DNA of 64,000 nucleotides from Priestia filamentosa (GCF_900177535.1 NZ_FXAJ01000008.1:62001-126000), one strand, 5' to 3'; positions 17,611 through 28,736 are shown, numbered from the stretch's first letter. Translations and numbers: made by a program. Notes: generated from the letters alone by a model not told the origin.

Positions 17611-18804
17611 ATGAGTGAAATGATTTCCCTGCAAATTAAACGTAAAGATGCAGGAAAAATTAAAAGTGGTTTTCCTCTATTAAAAAAAGAGGCCATTGTG
17701 AATCCACATGTGCTTAAAAAAGAAGGTCAGCTACTTCGGTTAGTAACAGAAAGTGGCGAATTCTTAGGGACAGGATACTATGGAAAACAAAATAAAGGGT
17801 ATGGTTGGGTTCTTACAACAAACGAACGCGAGAAGATTGATGAATCTTTTTTTATCAACAAGCTCTCTCAAGCCCTTGCTTATCGTTCTTCATTCTTTCA
17901 AAACCTATCCACAACTGCTTTTCGAGTGTTCAATGGTGAAGGAGACGGTATTGGAGGTTTAACAATTGAATATTTTGAAGGATACTATGTTATTAATTGG
18001 TACAGTGAAGGAATTTATGCTTTCAAGGATTTAATCTTAAGTGCTTTAAAAAAGGTTGTTCAATATAAAGGATTATATGAGAAGAAGCGTTTTGATCAGC
18101 AAGGCCAATATATTGAAGATGATGACTTTGTAGATGGAGAGCGTGCTCAATTTCCGTTAATTATCAAAGAAAATGATGTAAATTTTGCAACATATCTCAA
18201 CGACGGAGCTATGGTCGGAATTTTCTTAGATCAGCGCAACGTTCGGGAACGTATTAAAGATTATTATGCTAAACATAAAACGGTCCTTAACTTGTTTTCC
18301 TATACAGGTGCCTTTTCTGTTAGTGCCGCAGTTGGTGGTGCTTCTAAAACAACAAGCGTGGATGTTGCTAATCGAAGTTTAAGTAAAACGATTGAGCAGT
18401 TTAGCGTCAATCAACTTGATTATGAAGACGAGGATATTATCGTAGAAGACGTTTTTCACTACTTTAAATACGCAAAACGAAAAGAGTTCACGTATGACTT
18501 AGTTATATTAGATCCTCCAAGCTTTGCCCGCTCTAAAAAGTTTAGATTTAGTGTCGCAAAAGATTATCAAAAGCTCTTAGAAGACACAATTGATCTAACA
18601 AACGACAATGGGGTAATTGTTGCTTCTACAAACTATAGTGGCTTTGATATGAAAAAGTTTAAAACCTTTATCGATGGAGCTTTCAAAGCTAAAGGAGAAC
18701 GCTATAAAATTCTCGAAGAATATAAGTTACCAAAAGATTTTAAAACGAATCCTCATTTTAAAGAAGGAAATTATTTAAAAGTTGTCTTCATTCAAAAAGC
18801 CTAA
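17611..18804 (+). CDS. ywbD: Class I SAM-dependent rRNA methyltransferase (RlmI/YwbD-like)
   Basis: A 397-residue protein matching the RlmI/YwbD architecture: an N-terminal PUA domain (ISLQIKRKDAGKIKSGFPLL at residues 4-23), a central RNA-binding region, and a Rossmann methyltransferase with VLNLFSYTGAFSVSAAVGGA (SAM site, ~227-246), then LVILDPPSFARSKKF (~300) as the catalytic loop. RlmI methylates 23S rRNA C1962 in E. coli; the same target is inferred here. B. subtilis YwbD has essentially the same length. The ribosome-binding site is weak, and the stop codon lies inside the terminator stem. Confidence 0.88.
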   Translation: MSEMISLQIKRKDAGKIKSGFPLLKKEAIVNPHVLKKEGQLLRLVTESGEFLGTGYYGKQNKGYGWVLTTNEREKIDESFFINKLSQALAYRSSFFQNLSTTAFRVFNGEGDGIGGLTIEYFEGYYVINWYSEGIYAFKDLILSALKKVVQYKGLYEKKRFDQQGQYIEDDDFVDGERAQFPLIIKENDVNFATYLNDGAMVGIFLDQRNVRERIKDYYAKHKTVLNLFSYTGAFSVSAAVGGASKTTSVDVANRSLSKTIEQFSVNQLDYEDEDIIVEDVFHYFKYAKRKEFTYDLVILDPPSFARSKKFRFSVAKDYQKLLEDTIDLTNDNGVIVASTNYSGFDMKKFKTFIDGAFKAKGERYKILEEYKLPKDFKTNPHFKEGNYLKVVFIQKA

Positions 18805-18826
18805 ACACTCTGTTTTAGGCTTTTTT
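18794..18826 (+). terminator. Rho-independent terminator overlapping the ywbD stop codon
   Basis: AAAAGCCTAAA / TTTAGGCTTTTTT with an ~8-nt loop. The TAA stop (18802-18804) is part of the stem. Confidence 0.88.
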
Positions 18827-18840
18827 CTGTTTCTTAAAAT

Positions 18841-19259
18841 TGTGGATAACTTAGAGAAGAAAGGTTATCCACAATTTTTGGTAGTTAAAAGCTTCTTTTT
18901 TCGATCTTCTGCTTCCCTAGAATGGATCGCTTCCTCATTCCCCGTATATTCATCTTCTTTTTACAGCAAAAAAAGCTGTTCTTCTACAATATCCGCCTTT
19001 TTTCTTCCTAACGACATGGCTTCATTCTCTTTTTTACTCCCATTCTTAGTTTAGTGCTGCATATTAATACTATGAACTCCCTACCTACGTATCTTTTGTT
19101 TCCCTTCTGGCTAAAACAGATAGAAAACAGTATTTATAGTGGTACCTCATCTTAGGTTATTCCCTTACTTTTTGAAAATCCTATCTCTATAATCAATATC
19201 TTCAACCTCTTATCCACTAGTTTCTTGATCTGCTAGCTTCTTCATATCTCTTATCCACC
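18841..19259. promoter_or_regulatory. DnaA-box cluster in an 832-bp gene-free region
   Basis: Two perfect DnaA boxes form an inverted pair: TGTGGATAA (18841-18849, minus) and TTATCCACA (18865-18873, plus), embedded in a longer repeat (AATTGTGGATAAC ... GTTATCCACAATT). Two 8-of-9 boxes follow: TTATCCACT (19210-19218) and TTATCCACC (19251-19259). The plus strand is pyrimidine-rich to about 19320, then very AT-rich to 19510. No credible gene exists between 18805 and 19636. It resembles the dispersed DnaA-box clusters that titrate DnaA in B. subtilis (established for that species; inferred here). Confidence 0.65.
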
Positions 19260-19514
19260 TTTTCCATCGTCTCTTATTATTTTCAATCCTTTCTTGATCT
19301 TCTTTCTGGGTAGAAAAAATTATTTTCAGAAAATATAGATCTGAACTGCTTTTATTTCTGTACCAATTTATTTATCAGTCTGTATTTATATAGAAATTAT
19401 TATAAAAAAATACCAGAAAACACTATTATTTTTCTAAAATAATATAAAAAATAACTTATTTGTCGAAATGTCGAATTATTTCCCATAACGTTAAAATTAT
19501 AAATTAAATAATAG

Positions 19515-19530
19515 TAGGTAATAGTACCTA
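19515..19530. repeat. Palindrome upstream of the NAD(P)HX repair gene
   Basis: TAGGTA-ATAG-TACCTA, a 6-bp perfect inverted repeat about 107 bp before the nnr start. It may be an operator; no family assignment is possible. Confidence 0.35.
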
Positions 19531-19636
19531 TTAAAATCCGTGGAACATTTGATGTAAAGCTATTCCTCTTTTTTAGGTATTGATTTTTTTAGAATGGGAA
19601 AATAAAAAGAAAGAAGAAGGTAAGGAGGAATATAGG

Positions 19637-21181
19637 GTGAGAATTTTTTCGGAAAATGAAATGTATAACATTGATCAAGAAACAATGGAGAAGATTGGAT
19701 TAAATAACGGTATGTTAATGGAGAATGCAGGACAAGCAGTAGCTCGAGAGATTGAAAGTCGAATCAAAAAAAATGATAAGATTATCGTCATTGCTGGAAA
19801 GGGGAATAATGGGGGAGATGGAGTTGTTATTGCACGCATTTTAAAGGAAAGAGGCTTTTCTATTGAGCTTTGGATGAGTCATAAAGGCGGAAGTGTTGCA
19901 GAAGATGCCCAACGAGCGTTAAAAATTTATGAGAACTGTGGGCATTCGTATAAAATCTATGAAGAAAATGAAGAAGCGTTTCAAATTTCTCTAAAGAAAA
20001 GTACGGTTATTGTAGATGCTCTTTTAGGGATTGGGACAAAAGGAAAGGTGAGAGGTCCGTATCGAAACATCATTGAAGAAATGAATGAGATAAACAAAAT
20101 CATATATGCCGTGGATATTCCAAGTGGACTCAATGCAGATAAAGGGGAAGTAGATGTAGCGATTAAAGCTCATACTACATTTGTTATTCAAGGTGCCAAG
20201 CAAGGGGTATTTTTGTTTCCTAGTGCAAACTTTTATGGGGGAATTAAAACTGTTGATATTGGTATTCCTTCTTCTGTTATAGAACAGAATTCATATGTGA
20301 AAAGAAGGTGGAGTAAAAATGAAGTGCTTTCATCTCTTCCGCATCGGGACATCTCTTCGCATAAAGGAACATATGGGCGAGCTCTTATGATAGCAGGATC
20401 TGAAAATATGCCTGGAGCTGCTGTTCTTTCTTCAAAGGCTGCCTCCCGAAGTGGGGTAGGGCTTCTCACAATTGGTATTATCGAGAATATTAAATCAATT
20501 ATTGGCTCTCATCTTCCTGAAGCAATGTACAATCTTCATCAAAGCCACCAAGGCATGCTTTCTGAAGTGAAAGATTACAGCTCTTTGCAACTGGACGCTA
20601 TTGGAATTGGTCCAGGAATTGGAAGGTACAAGGAGACAGAGAAGATCGTTGAGGAAATATTGAAACAGCAGGTTACACTTGTGCTTGATGCAGATGCATT
20701 GTTCCATGTGAAACCTCATTTACAGAAAGTGAAGGAAAGGCGTTTTCCAACAATTTTAACTCCTCATCCAGGTGAAATGGCCTCACTTCTTGATTTGTCT
20801 ATTAAGGAAGTGGAGAGTGACCGATTTGAAAAGTCGCGCGAGTTTGCTCAAACATATGGCATATATCTTGTTTTAAAAGGACCTTTTACCATTGTTACGA
20901 CTCCCTCAGGAGAGCAATTTGTAAATTCCTCGGGAAATCCTGCTCTTGCAAAAGGTGGTAGTGGAGATGTGTTAACAGGAATGATTTTAGGATCTGTTCT
21001 TCAGTATGAGAATGTACAAAAGGCGCTGAGCAATGCTGTATTTATTCATGGTGCCATAGCAGATCAACTAGTAGCATCTACACATTCCCCATTAGATGTA
21101 CTAGCTACAGACATTATTGAAGGAATTTCTCCACTGCTTCATGAATTATATAGAGAAAAGGAGTATTCTACTGGATACTGA
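19637..21181 (+). CDS. nnr: Bifunctional NAD(P)HX epimerase / ADP-dependent NAD(P)HX dehydratase
   Basis: A 514-residue fusion that repairs hydrated NAD(P)H. Residues ~1-215 are a YjeF_N epimerase domain (NNGMLMENAGQAVAREIESR; IIVIAGKGNNGGDGVVIARI; VDALLGIGTKGKVRGPY; AVDIPSGLNADKGEVD). Residues ~230-510 are the ribokinase-like dehydratase (KGTYGRALMIAGSENMPGAA; LDADALFHV; ILTPHPGEMASLL; NPALAKGGSGDVLTGMILGS). The frame is open from 19580, but TAAGGAGG lies just before GTG 19637, which also begins the conserved domain. B. subtilis has a separate dehydratase (YxkO); here both are fused, as in E. coli NnrD/YjeF. Confidence 0.9.
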   Translation: MRIFSENEMYNIDQETMEKIGLNNGMLMENAGQAVAREIESRIKKNDKIIVIAGKGNNGGDGVVIARILKERGFSIELWMSHKGGSVAEDAQRALKIYENCGHSYKIYEENEEAFQISLKKSTVIVDALLGIGTKGKVRGPYRNIIEEMNEINKIIYAVDIPSGLNADKGEVDVAIKAHTTFVIQGAKQGVFLFPSANFYGGIKTVDIGIPSSVIEQNSYVKRRWSKNEVLSSLPHRDISSHKGTYGRALMIAGSENMPGAAVLSSKAASRSGVGLLTIGIIENIKSIIGSHLPEAMYNLHQSHQGMLSEVKDYSSLQLDAIGIGPGIGRYKETEKIVEEILKQQVTLVLDADALFHVKPHLQKVKERRFPTILTPHPGEMASLLDLSIKEVESDRFEKSREFAQTYGIYLVLKGPFTIVTTPSGEQFVNSSGNPALAKGGSGDVLTGMILGSVLQYENVQKALSNAVFIHGAIADQLVASTHSPLDVLATDIIEGISPLLHELYREKEYSTGY

Positions 21182-21233
21182 AATGTGAACCATTTTCTTT
21201 TAAGGTTTTAAGAGGAAAGGGGAGTTAGAAGGA

Positions 21234-22103
21234 TTGGAAAAGTTCATTAAACAAGCTATTTATAATAGAGGGGACACTTCACCAATTCAATTAATCAGGC
21301 CTGTTTCCGGTGGTGATATCAATCAGGCCTCTTATGTGAAAACAGAGAAAGAAGAATATTTTATTAAGTATAATAATTCTACACCTCCTGGTTTTTTTCA
21401 ACAAGAAGTTCAGGGCCTAACGAAAATCAAAGAAACAGGTGTTATTCAGGTCCCAAATGTGTATGACTTTCATGAATCAACAGAAAGCGGAGAAGGATGG
21501 CTTATTTTAGAATGGATCCAAGGAGAGAAAAATGGAAAAACAGAAGAGCTTCTTGGCAGACAGCTTGCACTTATGCATAGTGTAAGTAAAGATAAGTTTG
21601 GTTTTCATCATCCTTCGTACATTGGGATGATTGAACAGCCAAATCAATACTATGATAAATGGGCAGAATATTACACGAAAAATCGTCTTCTTCCTCAAAT
21701 AGAACTTGCAAAGAAAAAGGGGTACCTTTATCAGGAACGAGAAGCAGGGCTTTATGAACTTCTTGAGAAAATGGAGAAATGGCTTCCTCATTCTTGTGAG
21801 GCTTCTTTACTTCATGGAGATCTTTGGGGAGGAAATTGGATTGTTGGTAAAACAGGAGATCCTTATTTGATTGATCCCTCAGTATTTTATGGTCATTCTG
21901 AATTTGAACTTTCTTTTACTGAACTTTTTGGTGGATTTTCTTCAGCATTTTATCAAGCTTATCAAGAAGTTCGGCCACTTTCTCCAGAGTATGAGGAAAG
22001 AAAAACACTCTATCAACTTTTTTATTTACTTGTTCATCTAAATCTTTTTGGAGAAGCTTACGGAAGGTCTGTAGACCGAGTTTGGCGCTATTATGTAGGG
22101 TGA
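21234..22103 (+). CDS. Fructosamine kinase family protein
   Basis: A 289-residue aminoglycoside-phosphotransferase-fold kinase of the fructosamine/ketosamine-3-kinase family, which phosphorylates sugars attached to amines so that glycation can be reversed. Diagnostic stretches: LIRPVSGGDINQASYVKTEK at the N-terminus (nucleotide loop), EYFIKYNN (ATP Lys), GWLILEWIQGEKNGKTEELL, and the catalytic loop SLLHGDLWGGNWIVGKTGDP with LIDPSVFYGHSEFELSFTEL (metal Asp). TTG 21234 has GGGGAG 9-14 nt upstream. It follows the nnr gene by 52 bp with no terminator between, so the two metabolite/protein damage-repair genes may be co-transcribed. Confidence 0.87.
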   Translation: MEKFIKQAIYNRGDTSPIQLIRPVSGGDINQASYVKTEKEEYFIKYNNSTPPGFFQQEVQGLTKIKETGVIQVPNVYDFHESTESGEGWLILEWIQGEKNGKTEELLGRQLALMHSVSKDKFGFHHPSYIGMIEQPNQYYDKWAEYYTKNRLLPQIELAKKKGYLYQEREAGLYELLEKMEKWLPHSCEASLLHGDLWGGNWIVGKTGDPYLIDPSVFYGHSEFELSFTELFGGFSSAFYQAYQEVRPLSPEYEERKTLYQLFYLLVHLNLFGEAYGRSVDRVWRYYVG

Positions 22104-22183
22104 AAAAGAAAAAAGAGTAGTTTACATCATTTACTAGATATGCTATAGTTCGAAATGTAAACTGAATATTCAATATTTTACTA

Positions 22184-24202
<2,019 letters not shown>

Positions 24203-24205
24203 AAA

Positions 24206-24246
24206 AGAACCGGTCTCACCATAATTGAGACCGGTCCTTTTTTATG
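24206..24246 (+). terminator. Rho-independent terminator of thiC
   Basis: GGACCGGTCTCA-type stem: ACCGGTCTCA / TGAGACCGGT with flanking A and T runs; it may also serve the convergent gbsB. Confidence 0.92.
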
Positions 24247-24250
24247 ATTT

Positions 24251-25459
24251 TTAAACTGTTTTTGGCGTTAGGTTAAAACAGCGGTTATAGATCCATTCAT
24301 ATTTCTCTTGGGTAAGATCATGAGGGTTTCCTACTGTTTGAGGGTCTTTCATTGCTTCTTTTGAAAGACGTTCAATCATATCTTTTGAAACTCCCTGATC
24401 TTTAAGAGAAGGAATACTTAGATCTTCAACAAGTTCATACATCCAGTTTACGGAAGCTTTTGCTGCCTCTTCTGTTGTCATGTTACTTGTATCAATTCCA
24501 AATGCTTTAGCAATACGTGCAAATTTAGCAGGGTTTCCTTTCCAGTTGAACTCCATCACTGGGCCCATCATAGCTGCTACGCATTCTCCATGAGCAACTG
24601 GAATAATTCCGCCTAATGTTTGGCTCATTGCATGAGCTGCTCCTGCTGATTCACTGCCATACGAAAGACCAGCAAGCATAGCTGCTTGGGCCATTCCATA
24701 TCTTGCTTCAAGGTCTTCCCCATCTGCATAAGCACGACGGATGTAATGTGCAGCATACTCCATTGCCATTAGTGCAACAGCGTCTGTAATTGGTTGAGCA
24801 AATTTCATTGTATAACATTCAATGGCGTGTGCTAACGCATCAACACCTGTCATTGCTGTAACACGTGGAGGCATTGATACATGAAGTTTTGGATCAATAA
24901 TTGTAAGGTGAGCAGCAATAAGCGGCCCACCAGTATTAAATTTAAATTCACGCTCTTCATCTGTAATAACAGCCCACTGCGTTACTTCAGACCCTGTTCC
25001 AGCTGTTGTTGGAATTGTTGTTAATGGTGGGATGCGATTTTCAAGTGGTTTTTTACCTTCAGCAGCTTCGTAATCTAATACAGAGCCTTGATGTGTTGCC
25101 TCTACTCCAATTGCCTTTGCTGTATCCATAGAGCTTCCACCACCAACTGCTACAAGGCCGTCACATTCTTCTTTTTTATAAAGAGAAGAACCTTCTGCAA
25201 CAAGTCGAACGGGTGGATTTGGTTCTACTTTGTTAAATAAAACAACTTCAATTTCTTCTTCTTTTAAGTTCTTGATTACAGGATCAACAACACCTGCATT
25301 GTAGATACCAGGGTCTGTTACTAAAAGAGCCTTTGATACGCCTAATTTTTTTACTTCTTCACCTAGGTGGTTAATTGCTCCAATACCGTGTTTGATTGCT
25401 GTAGGGATCTCAAACTGGTGAAATTTTGTCATATGTTCAATTTTCATATTTAGTGTCAT
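24251..25459 (-). CDS. gbsB: Choline dehydrogenase, iron-containing type III alcohol dehydrogenase
   Basis: A 402-residue group III (iron-dependent) alcohol dehydrogenase, the same length as B. subtilis GbsB, oxidising choline to betaine aldehyde. Conserved segments: VAVGGGSSMDTAKAIGVEA (NAD site), TIPTTAGTGSEVTQWAVITD, GVDALAHAIECYTMKFA and SYGSESAGAAHAMSQTLGGI with metal-binding histidines. It is downstream of gbsA in the same operon (about 30 bp gap), and AAGGAGG precedes ATG 25459. The product supplies glycine betaine as an osmoprotectant. Confidence 0.93.
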   Translation of the reverse strand: MTLNMKIEHMTKFHQFEIPTAIKHGIGAINHLGEEVKKLGVSKALLVTDPGIYNAGVVDPVIKNLKEEEIEVVLFNKVEPNPPVRLVAEGSSLYKKEECDGLVAVGGGSSMDTAKAIGVEATHQGSVLDYEAAEGKKPLENRIPPLTTIPTTAGTGSEVTQWAVITDEEREFKFNTGGPLIAAHLTIIDPKLHVSMPPRVTAMTGVDALAHAIECYTMKFAQPITDAVALMAMEYAAHYIRRAYADGEDLEARYGMAQAAMLAGLSYGSESAGAAHAMSQTLGGIIPVAHGECVAAMMGPVMEFNWKGNPAKFARIAKAFGIDTSNMTTEEAAKASVNWMYELVEDLSIPSLKDQGVSKDMIERLSKEAMKDPQTVGNPHDLTQEKYEWIYNRCFNLTPKTV

Positions 25460-25489
25460 ACTAAAAAACCTCCTTAGAATAGTGAAAAA

Positions 25490-26962
25490 TTATTTGAACC
25501 AGCCAACAGGCTCTGGTTTTGTATTTCGATAAATATGCTTAAGTTCTGTATATTCTTCTAATCCAGTATGACCGAGCTCACGACCGATTCCGGATTGTTT
25601 GTAGCCACCCCAAGGAGCTTGAGCGAAGTATGGGTGAAAGTCATTAATCCAAACAGTACCCACGCGAAGGCGGTTTGCTACATACTCAGCTTTTGTAATG
25701 TCATTAGACCAAACAGCACCTGCAAGTCCGTAGATTGTATCATTTGCTAATTTCACTACCTCTTCTTTTGAACTGAATTTCTCTACCGTAAGAACAGGAC
25801 CAAAGACTTCCTCTTGCACAATGCGCATCTTCGATGTGCAGTTTGTAAAAATAGTAGGAGAGTAGAAGAAACCATTTTGTAGCTCTTCAGCTTTTGGACG
25901 TTCTCCTCCTAGCGCTAGTGTAGCTCCTTCTTCTTTACCAATCTTCACATAGCTTTCAACTTTTTCACGATGCTCAGCTGAGATAAGAGGACCGCTTTGT
26001 GTTCCTTCATCAAATCCATTTCCGAGCTTAATGCGTTTAGCTTTTTCAATTAGTGCTTCAACAAATTTATCATGGAGGCTTTCTTCAACAAGCAGGCGAG
26101 CACCTGCTGAACATACTTGCCCTCCATGAAAGAAGACTGCGTTTAAAGCTTGATCAACGGCTGTATCAAAATCCGCATCAGCAAAAACGATATTTGGATT
26201 TTTTCCGCCAAGCTCTAAAGCAATGTTCTTTACGTTAGAGCTTGCTGATCGCATAATTTCTTTGCCAGTTTCAATTCCACCTGTAAAAGAAAGAAGATCT
26301 ACTTCTGTACTTGAAGAAAGTTCAGCACCAACCGTATTTCCTTTTCCAAGCACAAGATTTACTACACCTTTAGGTACTCCTGCTTCTTCCATAGATTCAA
26401 ATACTTTAATTGTTGTGAGTGGAGTGATTTCGCTAGGTTTCATAATAAGTGTGTTTCCTGCAGCGAGAGCAGGCGCAAGTTTCCAAGATGCTTGGAGTAA
26501 AGGATAATTCCATGGTGTAATTTGGCCACAAACCCCAACAGGTTCACGAACTACTCTACTTTGTGAATGTGGAAGAGGGGAGGAGATGACTTCACCACCA
26601 TTTTTGTCCGCAAGCCCTCCGTAGTAAGAAAATACATTCGCGATATCTTCCATATCTGCTCGACTTTCCTCAAGAGTTTTTCCTGTATCCAATGTTTCAA
26701 GTTGTGCTAGTTCTTCATGATCACGACGAATAAGAGATGCAATCTTCTGAACAATCAAACCGCGTTCATTGGCAGGTATAAAAGACCATTCACCTTCGTC
26801 AAAAGCAGTTCTTGCTGCTTTTATCGCCTCTTTTGTGTCTTCCTCATTGCCTTCTGAAACTTTAGCAATCATTTCTTGATTGAACGGATTAATAATTTCT
26901 CTTGTTTCCCCACTTTTGGCCTCAATCCATTGACCATTGATAAACATTTTCTTTGTTTCCAA
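25490..26962 (-). CDS. gbsA: Betaine aldehyde dehydrogenase
   Basis: An aldehyde dehydrogenase oxidising betaine aldehyde to glycine betaine. It has GQITPWNYPLLQASWKLAPA (Rossmann), FTGGIETGKEIMRSA, ALELGGKNPNIVFADADFD (general-base Glu) and FFHGGQVCSAGARLLVEE (catalytic Cys). GTG 26971 begins the open frame but directly abuts AAGGAGG; TTG 26962 has 10-nt spacing and gives 490 residues, exactly the B. subtilis GbsA length, so it is chosen. It is transcribed with gbsB and divergent from gbsR. Confidence 0.93.
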   Translation of the reverse strand: METKKMFINGQWIEAKSGETREIINPFNQEMIAKVSEGNEEDTKEAIKAARTAFDEGEWSFIPANERGLIVQKIASLIRRDHEELAQLETLDTGKTLEESRADMEDIANVFSYYGGLADKNGGEVISSPLPHSQSRVVREPVGVCGQITPWNYPLLQASWKLAPALAAGNTLIMKPSEITPLTTIKVFESMEEAGVPKGVVNLVLGKGNTVGAELSSSTEVDLLSFTGGIETGKEIMRSASSNVKNIALELGGKNPNIVFADADFDTAVDQALNAVFFHGGQVCSAGARLLVEESLHDKFVEALIEKAKRIKLGNGFDEGTQSGPLISAEHREKVESYVKIGKEEGATLALGGERPKAEELQNGFFYSPTIFTNCTSKMRIVQEEVFGPVLTVEKFSSKEEVVKLANDTIYGLAGAVWSNDITKAEYVANRLRVGTVWINDFHPYFAQAPWGGYKQSGIGRELGHTGLEEYTELKHIYRNTKPEPVGWFK

Positions 26963-26992
26963 TCTCTTCACTCCTCCTTACGAATTGTAAAG

Positions 26993-27016
26993 TTTGTTAA
27001 GAATATTTTTAACAAA
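26993..27016 (-). promoter_or_regulatory. Palindrome between gbsA promoter region and start; candidate GbsR operator
   Basis: TTTGTTAA (26993-27000) and TTAACAAA (27009-27016) are perfect inverted repeats with an 8-bp spacer, about 13 bp upstream of the gbsA ribosome-binding site. Another TTAACAA copy follows at about 27025. In B. subtilis GbsR represses gbsAB from a site downstream of the promoter, which fits. The rest of the 386-bp gbsA-gbsR gap is AT-rich without other clear elements. Confidence 0.55.
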
Positions 27017-27348
27017 GTTTATATTTAACAACGTAACATGGCAATCATTTCTTGTCAAAGAAGAACTATTCAACTCAATAACCCCTATAAATAAAGATTT
27101 AATCTGGAATGGAAGTCTGTTTTGGATAAATTATCAATATAAATTTATTAAGAAAAAATTTAACGTAATTGATATTATTTTCACTTTTTATAAATGAACT
27201 TATAATGATAAAGAGTTTTCTTTTTTAACAGAGGGAAGTAAACTAATTGATAAATGTCTATAACCATAGAAGTGCACCGGCTAATATAGGGCTGACTTGA
27301 AAACTCTAAATATAAATTCTAAATCGATTATATAGAGGAGGAGACACA

Positions 27349-27912
27349 ATGGAACAAGGTGATGCAGGGAAGATGACTGAAAAAGCAAGAGCTTCCATTG
27401 AACATGCGAAGGGTCTTGTAACAGAGTCAATTGCTGAAACAATGGACTTGTATGGGGTAACTGGAAGTGTTGGAAATTTGTTTGGAACAATGTATTTTGA
27501 GAACGATATGACGCTTGATGAGATGCGAGAAAAGCTCGGGATGAGCAAGCCGAGTATGAGTACAGGAGTAAGAAGACTACAAGAGCTTGATATTGTGAAG
27601 AAAACATTCATAAAGGGAAGTAGAAAGCATACGTATGTTGCTGAAAAAGATTTCTTTCACTTTTTTGCTAATTTCTTTACTCATAAATGGGAGAGGGAAG
27701 TAAAACTAAATTTAGAAGCTATTGAACAAGCTCAAGAGGAAATTAAAAATGTCTTAATTATGAAGGAGCTTGAAGAAGATCTTCAGGCAGAAGCAAGGGA
27801 TTTATATCATCAACTTGAGGATTCAAAACCTTATTATGCCTGGCTGCATAGGCTTGTGGAAAGCATCAGGAGCGGAAAAATTTATGAGTTTATTCCGAAA
27901 GAAGAAAAATAA
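27349..27912 (+). CDS. gbsR: Choline-responsive regulator GbsR
   Basis: A 187-residue MarR-superfamily GbsR-type regulator (B. subtilis GbsR: 180). After SIAETMDLYGVTGSVGNLFG comes the winged helix LDEMREKLGMSKPSMSTGVR-RLQELDIVKKTF, and then FFTHKWEREVKLNLEAIEQA-type helical C-terminus. GbsR represses gbsAB until choline is present. It is divergent from gbsAB as in B. subtilis; AGGAGG precedes the ATG. A HAD-family gene follows 36 bp later. Confidence 0.92.
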   Translation: MEQGDAGKMTEKARASIEHAKGLVTESIAETMDLYGVTGSVGNLFGTMYFENDMTLDEMREKLGMSKPSMSTGVRRLQELDIVKKTFIKGSRKHTYVAEKDFFHFFANFFTHKWEREVKLNLEAIEQAQEEIKNVLIMKELEEDLQAEARDLYHQLEDSKPYYAWLHRLVESIRSGKIYEFIPKEEK

Positions 27913-27948
27913 TATATTTAAAAATGAAGAATAGGGGAGGGGAGAAAG

Positions 27949-28623
27949 ATGAAGAAAATACAGGCTGTTATTTTTGACTTTGATGGCGTTATTGTGGATA
28001 CTGTACCCCTTTATTATAAAGCAACAAAAGTAATTGCGGATAAGTTAGGTGTTACTTTTACGGCCGAAATGAATCAGCGACTTCAAGGCGTAAATCGGAA
28101 GCAAACCATCATGACGCTTCTAAAAGACAGTACTAGACCCTATAGTGAACAAGAAGTCTATGAGCTAGGGGAACAGAAAAATGAAGAATATAAAAAGCTC
28201 ATTCAAAACCTGGATGAAAAAGTTGTGCGTCCTGGAATTCAATTACTCCTAGGAGAGTTGAAAAAGAGGGGAATTCCAACAGCAGTTGCGTCCTCAAGCT
28301 CCAATGCCCCATATTTAATAGAGAAGATTGGGCTTTCATCATATTTTGATCATATTGTAGATGTGAAAAAAGTTAAGAAAGGAAAGCCAAATCCCGAGAT
28401 TTTTTTGACTGCTGCACGTCAATTACAAATTCCTTCACAAGATTGTATAGCAATAGAAGATGGACGAGCAGGACTTGAAGGAATTCAAAAAGCAAATATG
28501 TTTTCAGTTGGGGTAGGGGAGGACGAAATGATGAAAAATGCCGACCTTTATGTCGAAAAAACAGAAGAATTAACTTTTGAAAAGTTAGCAAAGAGCTATG
28601 ATGAGTTCTTTCAAGTAAAATAG
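27949..28623 (+). CDS. HAD-family phosphatase/phosphomutase, beta-phosphoglucomutase-like
   Basis: A 224-residue HAD enzyme with a C1 cap. Motif I is FDFDGVIVDTVP (nucleophile and acid Asp), the cap contains RLQGVNRKQTIMTLL, similar to the beta-phosphoglucomutase specificity loop, motif II is TAVASSSSNAPY, and motifs III-IV are KKGKPNPEIFLTAARQL and IAIEDGRAGLEGI. Length matches B. subtilis PgcM (226). No maltose/trehalose phosphorylase gene is nearby, so the substrate could be another sugar phosphate. It probably shares a transcript with gbsR, an unusual pairing. Confidence 0.8.
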   Translation: MKKIQAVIFDFDGVIVDTVPLYYKATKVIADKLGVTFTAEMNQRLQGVNRKQTIMTLLKDSTRPYSEQEVYELGEQKNEEYKKLIQNLDEKVVRPGIQLLLGELKKRGIPTAVASSSSNAPYLIEKIGLSSYFDHIVDVKKVKKGKPNPEIFLTAARQLQIPSQDCIAIEDGRAGLEGIQKANMFSVGVGEDEMMKNADLYVEKTEELTFEKLAKSYDEFFQVK

Positions 28624-28626
28624 TTG

Positions 28627-28656
28627 AAAAGCTGCTCAGAAAATGAGCAGTTTTTT
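28627..28656 (+). terminator. Rho-independent terminator of gbsR-HAD
   Basis: AACTGCTCA-type stem: GCTGCTCA / TGAGCAGT with a GAAAA loop and TTTTTT tail. Confidence 0.85.
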
Positions 28657-28736
28657 CTTGCCAAAACAAGAAAAAAAGGCGACAATAACAGACATGATAT
28701 TACATTATTTGGACAAAAAAGGATAAATGATGAACA

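Noticed and set aside
17906-17914. CTATCCACA inside ywbD as an additional DnaA box
   Set aside because: One mismatch, isolated within a coding region; not counted in the cluster.
18782-19054. 90-residue frame after ywbD
   Set aside because: It starts inside ywbD and runs through its terminator and the DnaA boxes; Ser/Phe-rich product from pyrimidine-rich DNA.
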